DNA from: a bacterium 0.1xD8-71
Lineage (GTDB): Bacteria; Bacillota; Clostridia; Lachnospirales; Lachnospiraceae
Assembly (NCBI GenBank): GCA_003612405.1
Contig: RAYR01000004.1
Location: forward strand, 164,846-228,845
Length of the DNA: 64,000 nt
Direction of reading: 5' to 3'
A program made the position numbers and the translations under genes. Below, one piece after another: positions 1 to 7,536 of the stretch. Positions within the stretch are counted from its first letter, which is position 1. The number at the start of each line of letters is the position of its first letter. Below the pieces are notes generated by a model. It did no database searches, was not told the DNA's origin, and saw only the letters and a list, made by a program, of their open reading frames with translations.

Positions 1-1344
1 CATGTCATCCAGACGGTGATAGCGCAGCGATGTAAAGTTCAGTTTCTCTCCGATCTTCTTAAGCATTTCCCTGTATTCGGAACTCTCCGGATCCGCATAG
101 ACAGAAAGATTCGGATATTTGTTATCTCCCTCCAGTTCCTTGATCACCCGGCGGGCAATCAGCTCCATCTCCGAGGTGGAACGGGAGAAGTTCAAATATT
201 TGCACCCAAAAAGAAGCGGCGGACACGCGGGCCGGATATGTACCTCCTTTGCTCCGCTCTGATACAGAAACTCTGTTGTCTCCCGAAGCTGTGTTCCCCG
301 CACAATGGAATCATCAATCAGAAGCAGAGAACGGTTTTTGATCAGATCATGTACCGGAATCAGCTTCATTTTGGCAATCAGATCACGCTTACTCTGGATT
401 GTAGGCATAAAAGATCTGGGCCAGGTAGGTGTATATTTGATAAAAGGTCTGGAAAAGGGAATCCCCGATTCATTGGCATACCCAATCGCATGAGCCGTTC
501 CGGAGTCCGGTACTCCCGCCACGATATCCGGCTTCACATCATCCCGTTTGGCCAGCATGGCTCCACAGCGATAACGCATCTCCTCCACACTGACTCCCTC
601 ATAGGAAGAGGTGGGATAGCCATAGTAAATCCAGAGGAAGGTACAGATTTTCATATCCTTCCCCGGTGCCACCAGGGTTTTCACCCCTTCCGGTGTCACC
701 ACAACGATTTCTCCCGGGCCCAATTCCCGCTCCGGTGTATAACCCAGATTCAGATATGCGAAGCTTTCAAAAGAAATACAACAGGCATTATCTTTCTTGC
801 CAATGGTCACCGGTGTACGACCATACCGGTCTCTCGCCGCATAGATTCCTTTTGCCGTCATAATCAGCAGGGTCATGGAACCGTCAATCAATTCCTGGGC
901 ATACTGTATGCCTTCGATCAGATTGTCTTTTTGATTAATAACAGCTGCTACCAATTCTGTGGCATTGATATCCCCGCCGCTCATCTCCAGGAAATGTCCT
1001 CTGCCGTTCTTAAAAATCTCCGCCACAATCTCATCTTTATTATTGATTTTGCCCACCGTAGTAATGGCATAGGTTCCATGATGAGAACGGATAATCAACG
1101 GCTGGGGCTCGTAATCGGAGATACACCCTATCCCCAGCGTACCATGCATTTTGTTGACATCTTTATCAAATTTGGTACGAAAAGGCGTATTCTCAATATT
1201 GTGAATCGCCCGGTCAAATCCCTCTTCTTTGCTGTAAAGCGCCATGCCTGCCCGTCTGGTCCCCAGATGGGAATGATAATCCGTCCCAAAAAACAGATCA
1301 AATATACAATTCTCCTTTGATGCCACTCCAAAAAAACCGCCCAT
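1..1344 (-). CDS. PurF-like amidophosphoribosyltransferase homologue, partial
   Basis: The gene is open to the window edge, so its C-terminus is missing (448 codons seen). The start ATG at 1344 follows AGGAGG. The C-terminal phosphoribosyltransferase half is well kept: the PRPP loop reads LLLIDDSIVRGTQL, preceded by a GVPDSGTAHAIGYA segment, as in PurF, the first enzyme of purine synthesis. The N-terminal glutaminase half is degenerate. The protein begins MGGFFGVAS where PurF has the catalytic Cys after the initiator Met or propeptide. The usual Arg-Tyr motif is replaced (GIGCISDYEPQP), and the Asn-Gly of the oxyanion region reads TVGKINN. It may use free ammonia, pair with a separate glutaminase, or do something else. 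I am confident of the family and unsure of the activity. Confidence 0.85.
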   Translation of the reverse strand, partial: MGGFFGVASKENCIFDLFFGTDYHSHLGTRRAGMALYSKEEGFDRAIHNIENTPFRTKFDKDVNKMHGTLGIGCISDYEPQPLIIRSHHGTYAITTVGKINNKDEIVAEIFKNGRGHFLEMSGGDINATELVAAVINQKDNLIEGIQYAQELIDGSMTLLIMTAKGIYAARDRYGRTPVTIGKKDNACCISFESFAYLNLGYTPERELGPGEIVVVTPEGVKTLVAPGKDMKICTFLWIYYGYPTSSYEGVSVEEMRYRCGAMLAKRDDVKPDIVAGVPDSGTAHAIGYANESGIPFSRPFIKYTPTWPRSFMPTIQSKRDLIAKMKLIPVHDLIKNRSLLLIDDSIVRGTQLRETTEFLYQSGAKEVHIRPACPPLLFGCKYLNFSRSTSEMELIARRVIKELEGDNKYPNLSVYADPESSEYREMLKKIGEKLNFTSLRYHRLDDM

Positions 1345-1377
1345 GATGTCCTCCTGTTTCTTATGATTGTCTGCCTG

Positions 1378-1950
1378 TCATCGATGCTTTATATAAATCT
1401 CACAGCCGCACCGGCCGCGCTCCTTGACCCTGCGGAGTACTTCCTCCGCACGCCGGTACAGACACTTAAAATCTTCGCCTGCCTCACCGACTGCTGCCCC
1501 GGCGCTCAGCGTAACAGCTGGTATTTCCTCCTCCATATGCATCAGAAGGTCATTCAGATGTGCAATCCTTCTGCGGATACCTCCCACATTCTCCGCCGAA
1601 AGTCCTCCGATCCAGAGCGCAAATTCATCTTCCTCCACCCTGCCGATGCCGTCACAGCTTCTGAAGTTCTCCTGTAGCATAACGGCTACACTTTTTAAAA
1701 CCCGGTCTCCTGTATCATGGCCAAATCGTTCATTGATTTCCTGCATCCGATCCACATCCAGAATCAGAAGACACCCCTGGGCACCCTCTTTTTCAAGCGC
1801 CTTATCTACCATCTTCTTAAAATATTTCCCTGCCGCCACTCCGGTAAGGCTGTCACACTCTTTGCCACTGTATACCTGGTCTGAGCGACTTTCTTTTCCA
1901 TCATACTGCGTATCCTGTGACCTCCCATGGCGCCACAGTATATTTCTCAT
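1378..1950 (-). CDS. degenerate GGDEF-domain protein
   Basis: This is a protein of 190 residues. I place the start at the ATG at 1950 because GGAGGAGG sits seven bases upstream; the longer frame would need a TTG inside that site. After a short N-terminus, DSLTGVAAGKYF and LLILDVDRMQEINERFGHDT match the start and metal-binding segment of diguanylate cyclase domains. The signature that should read GG(D/E)EF is VEEDEF here, so both glycines that contact GTP are lost. Synthesis of cyclic di-GMP is therefore doubtful; a binding or regulatory role, or decay, fits better. There is no membrane segment or sensor domain. It follows the purF-like gene's start closely and is on the same strand, possibly cotranscribed from upstream of 1950. 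Confidence 0.7.
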   Translation of the reverse strand: MRNILWRHGRSQDTQYDGKESRSDQVYSGKECDSLTGVAAGKYFKKMVDKALEKEGAQGCLLILDVDRMQEINERFGHDTGDRVLKSVAVMLQENFRSCDGIGRVEEDEFALWIGGLSAENVGGIRRRIAHLNDLLMHMEEEIPAVTLSAGAAVGEAGEDFKCLYRRAEEVLRRVKERGRCGCEIYIKHR

Positions 1951-2083
1951 TGCATGTCCTCCTCCCAAACCGGATTATATCCTTTTTCATTATTTATCAT
2001 ACCAGACTCCCTTATTGAAAGCAATAACTCTCCTCTTTTGACAGGATGTCCCTTGTATTTCCCTTTTCCATACGATATCATAT

Positions 2084-2104
2084 ACCTTACAGTATCAGTA
2101 CGGT
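2084..2104. promoter_or_regulatory. possible MerR operator dyad
   Basis: An imperfect dyad, ACCTTAC, seven bases, GTACGGT, lies about 30 bases before the start of the MerR gene. MerR-type regulators bind dyads placed in a promoter spacer, so autoregulation is plausible. The one mismatch in short arms makes this weak. Confidence 0.3.
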
Positions 2105-2134
2105 TTATTGATTAAAAGGACAAGGAGGGCATAC

Positions 2135-2950
2135 ATGAAAGACAAACTTCTCACCATCGGCCAGTTTGCCGCCATGCACGGCATCAACAAAAAAACACTG
2201 ATGTGGTACGATGAAATCGGTCTCTTCAAACCGGCTGTCATCAATCCGGAAAACGGATATCGCTGTTATAACTATTACCAAAGCCCCATTCTGGAGACAA
2301 TCCTTTTGCTGCGCGAATTAGATGTCTCTATCAGCGAAATCCAGAATTTCATGCAAAACCGTTCCGCCGCCAGCCTGAAAGACCTTTTAGCTGTCAAGAT
2401 TGCCGATCTGGACCGCAATATTACCCATTTGCAGGCAGTGCGGGAAACCTTGTGCACCCATCATCAGAATATGGTCACTCTGCTGACTATGGATTTATCA
2501 AAGATTGATATTATCGAGAAGAAAGAACGCTGTCTGGTCACCGTAGATATAGACAAGGATACCTCCTTTGAACAGGAAGTGGAAATGATCACCGCCGAAA
2601 CCATAAAATATCAGCTTGGCCGGCTCCATCAGGCATCCTACGGCTCCATGATTTCGGTTGCCAGTCTGCAAAGTGGTAATTATGACGATTATTCCAGACT
2701 TTTTATCGAAATTCCCTTCCTGCCATCCAAAGAAGGGCTTCATATCCAGCCCGGCGGGAAATACCTCAGGGCTTTTCACAAGGGAGACTGGGACAGGATG
2801 CCCCTGCGTTACCAGGCAATCCTTGATTACGCGGCAAGACAGGGGCTGGTATTATCCGGTTATGCTTATGAAATGGGCATTAATGAAAATGTCATCGACC
2901 AGATTAATGACTATATCGTGCAGATAGAAATACCAATACTTGCATACTAA
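2135..2950 (+). CDS. MerR family regulator with effector-binding domain
   Basis: The protein has 271 residues. The start ATG at 2135 is chosen because AAGGAGGG lies six bases upstream. Residues 4-75 are a MerR winged helix (LLTIGQFAAMHGINKKTLMW, then YDEIGLFKP and ENGYRCY). A coiled dimerization helix follows at about 80-120 (DLLAVKIADLDRNITHLQAV). The remaining 150 residues look like a GyrI/BmrR-type ligand-binding domain, with a typical end (DQINDYIVQIEIPI). Such proteins sense hydrophobic drugs or metabolites and usually control an efflux pump or themselves. No transporter is adjacent, so the target is unknown. The gene stands alone on this strand and is followed by a small secreted protein gene. 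Confidence 0.85.
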   Translation: MKDKLLTIGQFAAMHGINKKTLMWYDEIGLFKPAVINPENGYRCYNYYQSPILETILLLRELDVSISEIQNFMQNRSAASLKDLLAVKIADLDRNITHLQAVRETLCTHHQNMVTLLTMDLSKIDIIEKKERCLVTVDIDKDTSFEQEVEMITAETIKYQLGRLHQASYGSMISVASLQSGNYDDYSRLFIEIPFLPSKEGLHIQPGGKYLRAFHKGDWDRMPLRYQAILDYAARQGLVLSGYAYEMGINENVIDQINDYIVQIEIPILAY

Positions 2951-3013
2951 CTGCTATTGTGCTAAACTGATGACAAGAGTAATTATCTGTTTTATAAAAG
3001 GAGGGAGATTCCC

Positions 3014-3307
3014 ATGTCATTCAGAAAACTGTTCCGCACCACCGCGGCAGTCATGCTGATATCCGTCCTCTTTGTTACCCCGGTCTCTGCTCACGGACAT
3101 CATCACAGGCAGACAGTACCGGCAACCGATACCAGCTGCCCGGTCTGCACCGTGGAAGGCTGCACTGAGGAAGGGCGTCATACCCATGACGGTTGCGATT
3201 ACTGCGGTTATGACCATGCAGACGGTTACTGCGATGGTACCTGCGCGGCTGTCGATACGACGACTACCCGAAGCAGGCGGGGCGGACATCATGGATGTCA
3301 CCGCTAA
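3014..3307 (+). CDS. small secreted His/Cys-rich protein
   Basis: This 97-residue protein has a clear signal peptide (MSFRKLFRTTAAVMLISVLF, cleavage likely after VSA). The mature part begins HGHHHRQ and carries paired cysteines (CPVC, CTEEG, CDYCG, CDGTC) interspersed with histidines, ending GGHHGCHR. A GGAGGGAGA ribosome site lies just upstream. The composition suggests binding of zinc, copper or nickel outside the cell, but no known family is recognised. It is monocistronic, with its own terminator directly downstream. Confidence 0.75.
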   Translation: MSFRKLFRTTAAVMLISVLFVTPVSAHGHHHRQTVPATDTSCPVCTVEGCTEEGRHTHDGCDYCGYDHADGYCDGTCAAVDTTTTRSRRGGHHGCHR

Positions 3308-3330
3308 TAACAGAAAATCAAAGACAAAAT

Positions 3331-3370
3331 AGGCAGTGCATGATATTTGTCCATGCACTGCCTATTTTTT
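3331..3370 (+). terminator. rho-independent terminator
   Basis: AGGCAGTGCATG pairs perfectly with CATGCACTGCCT across a nine-base loop and is followed by ATTTTTT. It ends the small secreted protein transcript. Confidence 0.9.
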
Positions 3371-3477
3371 ATTGATTTGTTATGCACACCGTGCTATACT
3401 ACTTCTCTTGAGTATGACAAATCTTATAACTTCCTATAAAATATTATGAATTTGTATTATTTTGGAGGACATCCCAT

Positions 3478-4347
3478 ATGAAACTTCTGGTAAATCAAAA
3501 ACTTGCAACACGCATCAGCATTATTACCACAGTAATCACATTAACAGGTATGTTATTATTATGGGGCATTGTATCCAATAACGTTGCTTCCATCGTTAAA
3601 AACGATATTACCAATCAGATGACGGATGCTGTGGAGTCCAGAGCCTCTATCATTAACGACTATGTTACTTCGGCGGAGGAATATATGACCGCTTTTGCTC
3701 TGGGAAGCGAAGTCCGCGATCTTCTTTTGAAGGATTGTATGTGGCTACGCCAGTTGATGGATGTCCTGCTGGGATTGGAAATGAAGGGTCTTCCCAACAG
3801 CGAATATGTATTTTTGAACGTAGATACGGGTGTCTATCTTTATCATCAGGATGAATCCCTGTTAAATACACAGACCACCCACGACCTCTGTGACTGTCTG
3901 CGCAAGACCTTTGAGGATATTGGCCGCATCCTGGGAGAAATGGCTGATGGCAATATGGCGGTAGATGTCACCAAAAACGAAGCCTATTATATCGGTGACT
4001 TTAAGATCCTGTCTGAAAGTCTGATTACAATCCGCACCAAACTCATGAATCTGATGCGTGATATTTCCCGTGTGGCAAGCCAGGTAGACGCCAGCGCATA
4101 CCAGGTATCCGCCGGCGTACAGACACTTTCCCAGGGAACCATGGAACAGTCGGCCTCCGTCGCCGGACTCGTATCCCATGTAACGGAACTCTCCTCACAG
4201 ATCAGCGACAGTGCAGTCCGCTGCGGCAACGCCAGCGAACTGGTAGATAAAGCCAACGGTTATGCCGATGAGGTTCGCGGTCTTGCCTCCAAATCCAGCC
4301 AGGCAAATATCTTAAAGAACCTGATCGGACAGTTCCGGATTGAATAA
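3478..4347 (+). pseudogene. methyl-accepting chemotaxis protein with internal deletions
   Basis: An open frame of 289 residues; intact receptors of this type usually exceed 500. It keeps the N-terminal membrane helix (about 12-34), pieces of an extracellular sensor domain (NSEYVFLNVDTGVYLYHQDE), a HAMP-like stretch (ILGEMADGNMAVDV) and the start of the signalling helix (YQVSAGVQTLSQGTMEQSAS). It then jumps to DEVRGLASKSSQA and the C-terminal tail ILKNLIGQFRIE. The highly conserved hairpin tip that contacts CheA and CheW is gone, and the second membrane helix also seems to be missing. All joins are in frame. It is probably a non-functional remnant, since such a receptor could not signal in the usual way. 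Confidence 0.75.
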
Positions 4348-4411
4348 AGCAGCGATATGGCTGACGTTTTCCGTATGGACAAATTTGTTTCTTATATGGA
4401 AATCTACTGAT

Positions 4412-5155
4412 TCATCGAAAAGCAGAACTTTTGTTCTGCTTTTCTTGCCTTGTCTCTCCTGACATTTGCTGATACTCCCTTGGGCTGATACCAACATATT
4501 TTTTAAATACTTTACAAAAATACTTTACATCTTCATATCCATGTTCATGTGCCACTTCATAAACCTTACAATTACCGGATTTTAACATGTTTTTTGCCGA
4601 TTCAATCCTCTTTTGTGTATAATATGTGGTAAACTTCACTCCAAGCTCTTTGACAAACAATGAGCTTAGATACTCCGGCGTTACATTGACTCTCCTTGCC
4701 AGCTCCTCTAAATTGAGTTCTGTTTTATATTCCTGATCTACAATTTTGATTACCTTACGAATCAGCGGATGTGCATTTTGACTCGTATGATCAATGTATA
4801 TTTTATACTGAAAAATAATATTATTCATAATCGCTATATAATGCTGTGCAAAGAGCAGTTCATTTATCCATTCCAGAACTTTAAGGTTGCTTACATTCTC
4901 ATATAAACCGTAGCTGGTCTTACGAATCACGTACAAGACAGAAATCGTCAAACTAATCATCGCTTCTCTGATATCGATATAGGCATACTCTTTGGCATAC
5001 AGATATTCAACAAACTCTTCCAGTTCCGTCAGATTTTCAAACTGTCTGAATTCTATTTTGTAAAGCAGTCTTTGTTCTATCTCATTTGGATAAACCAAGG
5101 TATGGCAATGTAGATTACGAATCTTCTCTGCATCAATCAAAGCAGGGGCTTTCAT
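4412..5155 (-). CDS. AraC-type regulator, probably a receiver-less YesN response regulator
   Basis: The protein has 247 residues. The C-terminal 100 residues form an AraC/XylS double helix-turn-helix (LNLEELARRVNVTPEYLSSL, then HGYEDVKYFCKVFKKYVGIS). The preceding 140 residues resemble the linker of YesN-type response regulators (LEEFVEYLYAKEYAYIDIRE). The usual 120-residue N-terminal receiver with its phosphorylatable Asp is absent. No ribosome binding site precedes the first ATG at 5155, and unrelated AT-rich DNA begins there. This reads as a gene cut by insertion or deletion at about 5155. Its last ten residues are encoded inside a terminator hairpin. Confidence 0.7.
   Translation of the reverse strand: MKAPALIDAEKIRNLHCHTLVYPNEIEQRLLYKIEFRQFENLTELEEFVEYLYAKEYAYIDIREAMISLTISVLYVIRKTSYGLYENVSNLKVLEWINELLFAQHYIAIMNNIIFQYKIYIDHTSQNAHPLIRKVIKIVDQEYKTELNLEELARRVNVTPEYLSSLFVKELGVKFTTYYTQKRIESAKNMLKSGNCKVYEVAHEHGYEDVKYFCKVFKKYVGISPREYQQMSGETRQEKQNKSSAFR
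4417..4446. terminator. hairpin terminator between convergent genes
   Basis: A perfect 12-base stem (GAAAAGCAGAAC with GTTCTGCTTTTC) around a TTTT loop lies between the plus-strand receptor remnant and the minus-strand AraC gene. It overlaps the AraC stop region. The stem ends are A/T rich, so it can serve both strands. Confidence 0.75.
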
Positions 5156-5178
5156 AGACAGATTCCAATTAGAATAGT

Positions 5179-5826
5179 CTATCTATCTGCATAGAAAGCT
5201 CCATTTCCCTTTTTAATTTCTAATATTCCAATATTATTAGTTTGGTTTGAAGAGTTATAAGGGATTTCTGTCTTTGAAGCATTAGATAATTTCACAACAG
5301 CATAGGAACCTATATGACTACACGAAGAACCATATATTTGAAATTTTATAATGCTGCCTTTAGGTAGATAAGCATTCATAAATAATGGTACTTGTTCCTC
5401 ATTAATAGAACCCCAATTTTTATAATCATCAATTGTAATAATTGGCTTATATTTTTCAGGATTGGCATATGCATCTTTTAAAATGTTGGAAATAATATTT
5501 TCATATCCATAATTCTGACTCCAGTAATGGTTATTTTCATCCTTTTTTGTTAAAGAAGTATAGGAATTTCCAACAATTGTTTTTACATATTCCAAAGTTC
5601 CTTCTTCTATATTTATTGCCTTAGGAAAGTTATATAGCAAAAATTTTGTTTCAGTGATTTCTTCTTTTGAGAATTCAATATCTTCAGATAAAATGTTAGA
5701 ATCCACCTCAAAATTTAAAGAATCTGTTTCAGCAATTTCCTCAAATTCAATGGAAACAGCATTTGTAAAAACAGTTCCAACTAATAAAGAACATCCAAGT
5801 AAAACAGATAAAATTCTTTTTTTCAT
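5179..5826 (-). CDS. putative secreted protein of unknown function
   Basis: The protein has 215 residues with a signal peptide (MKKRILSVLLGCSLLVGTVF, cleavage near TNA). The mature part is acidic and contains a central YWSQNYGYENIISNIL region and a C-terminal segment (GSSCSHIGSYAVVKL) suggestive of a small beta domain. I recognise no family. The gene is AT-rich compared with the chromosomal genes at either end of the window and is divergent from the MazF-like gene at 6050. Upstream, AGAAAGATGG is at best a weak ribosome site. The 223-base divergent region contains a C13 tract. Confidence 0.6.
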   Translation of the reverse strand: MKKRILSVLLGCSLLVGTVFTNAVSIEFEEIAETDSLNFEVDSNILSEDIEFSKEEITETKFLLYNFPKAINIEEGTLEYVKTIVGNSYTSLTKKDENNHYWSQNYGYENIISNILKDAYANPEKYKPIITIDDYKNWGSINEEQVPLFMNAYLPKGSIIKFQIYGSSCSHIGSYAVVKLSNASKTEIPYNSSNQTNNIGILEIKKGNGAFYADR

Positions 5827-5910
5827 TTCGCCATCTTTCTAAAAATACCACAAGAAAATTATGAGTAATAATTTCTGCGATATAAGTTTGCCATAATCAA
5901 ATTAGTGGTA

Positions 5911-5923
5911 CCCCCCCCCCCCC
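5911..5923. repeat. homopolymer run of 13 C
   Basis: Thirteen consecutive C residues occur in an AT-rich intergenic region between the divergent genes starting at 5826 and 6050. Such tracts slip during replication and can act as phase-variable spacers. They are also a classic sequencing error site, so the true length is uncertain. Confidence 0.9.
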
Positions 5924-5997
5924 GAAAAATTTGCACTTTTTTGTGTTTAATCGAAATAAGTCATCTATTATCTGCAAAAAGGAAAAATTTTCAAGAA

Positions 5998-6026
5998 GTG
6001 ACAAATTTCGCTTTCCATGCTATAAT
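5998..6026 (+). promoter_or_regulatory. promoter of the MazF-like gene
   Basis: GTGACA and TATAAT are separated by exactly 17 bases, which is a good SigA-type promoter. Transcription would begin near 6033, shortly before the GGAGAGG ribosome site of the gene at 6050. The C13 tract lies about 75 bases upstream of the -35 box. Confidence 0.75.
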
Positions 6027-6049
6027 ATGTAAAAACGGAGAGGTGTAAT

Positions 6050-6598
6050 TTGACAAACGAAGAAAGACAACTATTAGGAAAAGCACAACGAATCAATGCA
6101 TGGGATTCAAAAAAGCTGTATTATTGTGTTGGGAAAAGGCATCAGCGAAGCTGGACTGTCAAAAGAGGCGAAGTATTTTTTGTTGATTTGGGAGAGAATG
6201 TCGGAAGTGAAGAGAACAAAATACGTCCTGTTGTCATCATACAGTCCAATTCTTATAATATTTCCTCTCCAGTATTTACCTGCGCCATTATATCAACAAG
6301 CCCTGCAACAATACCAGATATCCAGATTCCTATTACTGGTACTTATACCTACACTGATCCAAACGGAAAATCTGCAACCCTTTCAGGGACAATAGACTTG
6401 GGGCAAATTAAAACAATCGGCAAAGAGCGAATTATCTCTGCCAAAATATGTAAACTCTCTGCCGAAATGTCAGAATTGGATACAAAATTGCTGAATATTT
6501 TAGGTTTATCTTACATTGTAAAGAAAAAAGATAATGTCATCAGTTCTTTAAGCGGAAAAATTGATTACCTGAAAAAACAACTGAAAGACAAGGCATAA
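6050..6598 (+). CDS. MazF/PemK-family protein (toxin-like)
   Basis: The protein has 182 residues starting at TTG 6050, preceded by GGAGAGG. The core fits MazF/PemK endoribonucleases: VKRGEVFFVDLGENVGSE, then KIRPVVIIQSNSYN, SSPVFTCAIIST, and the typical GTIDLGQIKTIGKERI strand-helix. The protein is longer than a normal toxin of about 115 residues. It has 35 extra residues in front and a C-terminal helix rich in Lys (GKIDYLKKQLKDK). No antitoxin gene precedes it, so it may be a solitary or repurposed member. Start choice is uncertain, since an ATG lies inside at MHGIQKS only in another frame. Confidence 0.75.
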   Translation: MTNEERQLLGKAQRINAWDSKKLYYCVGKRHQRSWTVKRGEVFFVDLGENVGSEENKIRPVVIIQSNSYNISSPVFTCAIISTSPATIPDIQIPITGTYTYTDPNGKSATLSGTIDLGQIKTIGKERIISAKICKLSAEMSELDTKLLNILGLSYIVKKKDNVISSLSGKIDYLKKQLKDKA

Positions 6599-6650
6599 AA
6601 CAGTTGACATTGCATATAGTATAGTGGTACACTTGATTTAGTTAAAGGTA

Positions 6651-6720
6651 CAGTTATGAATGGCTTGGCGGTCATTCGGATTTTTTTATCAGTTATAATG
6701 GGCTTGGCGGCTCATTGGAA
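6651..6720. repeat. tandem copies of a roughly 39-base unit
   Basis: Two adjoining copies begin CAGTTAT at 6651 and 6690, and each contains GGCTTGGCGG (6662 and 6701) followed by (C)TCATT and GGA. They sit between the convergent genes ending at 6598 and 6749. The function is unknown; no hairpin is obvious in the unit itself. Confidence 0.6.
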
Positions 6721-6750
6721 ACTCCCATCTTAATGATGGGAGTATTTTTT
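6721..6750. terminator. terminator between convergent genes
   Basis: ACTCCCATC pairs with GATGGGAGT across a short TTAAT loop, followed by ATTTTTT on the plus strand. It would stop transcription from the MazF-like gene, and its 3' edge touches the stop codon of the opposite gene. Confidence 0.8.
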
Positions 6751-7345
6751 ATGCACTGACATAGCTTACGGGCACATTCATAATTTCTGAACAGAGTTCC
6801 TTCCCTGCTATATCACTATCTGAATAACTGTTTGTTGTAACTTCGATTCCAGATTCAACGCCTTGCATATTTATATATGTAAAATCTATTGCCGATAACT
6901 GCTGTTCCCTTAACATCTCCATATATTCATCATATCTCTCTAACTCCCCTTGATCTCGGAGGTGTTCAATTGCTTCTTTCATTTGGTCTCTTATTTCCCA
7001 CTCTGGTTTGATTGTATCAATTTCCCTCTCTTGCAGAGAACAAATTGTTTCAGCCACCTTGCAGTTATGCTTGATTGCTGCTGGCGATTGCGTTCTGTTT
7101 ATTCCATACTTTTTGTTTATAAACTGCTTTCCCTTGTTGGTAAAACAGTAGCTTTTACAGCTTTCCACTTCTCTATGTTTTGGATTCACATAGCTTATTT
7201 CTTTTATCAGATGGTCTTTGACCATATTTTTAAGCCTTGTATCCGAAATATTAATCTTGTTTGCATCTATACCCCTGATATTTCCAGCGGTAGCAAGTAC
7301 CTTGAAGAATCTCTCATCCTTCGGATAAAATTTCTTAATGTGCAT
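6749..7345 (-). CDS. hypothetical protein, winged-helix-like N-terminus
   Basis: The protein has 198 residues. The N-terminal 65 residues look like a small winged helix (DTRLKNMVKDHLIKEISYVN, then SYCFTNKGKQFINKKYG). The middle is a charged helical region. The C-terminus, AIDFTYINMQGVESGIEVTT, has the Asp...Glu-x-Thr spacing seen in replication-relaxation-type or restriction-endonuclease-fold proteins of Gram-positive mobile elements. That resemblance is weak and by eye. It is divergent from the gene at 7537 and is AT-rich. No catalytic role can be claimed. Confidence 0.5.
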   Translation of the reverse strand: MHIKKFYPKDERFFKVLATAGNIRGIDANKINISDTRLKNMVKDHLIKEISYVNPKHREVESCKSYCFTNKGKQFINKKYGINRTQSPAAIKHNCKVAETICSLQEREIDTIKPEWEIRDQMKEAIEHLRDQGELERYDEYMEMLREQQLSAIDFTYINMQGVESGIEVTTNSYSDSDIAGKELCSEIMNVPVSYVSA

Positions 7346-7536
7346 AAAATCATCCCTTTCGTTTCTGCCATTTTAGATAAAAATATTCTCTTCTAATCGT
7401 TGTTGGTATTCAGTAAGAAAATATTTTTAATGTCATTCTTACGGACTTGTGCTATATTATTACTATCATTTCCTTCTTGCTTTCAGGATTGAAAAGATAA
7501 TCAATAGGGAAGCTCCCTCACAATTAAGAGGTATTT

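Noticed and set aside
16..1320. Long plus-strand open frame of 434 codons
   Set aside because: It is antisense to the purF-like gene, which has a good ribosome site and recognisable PRPP and glutaminase-fold segments; the plus-strand translation resembles nothing.
6050..6598. Complete toxin-antitoxin module
   Set aside because: Only the MazF-like protein is present; no antitoxin-sized gene overlaps or precedes it.
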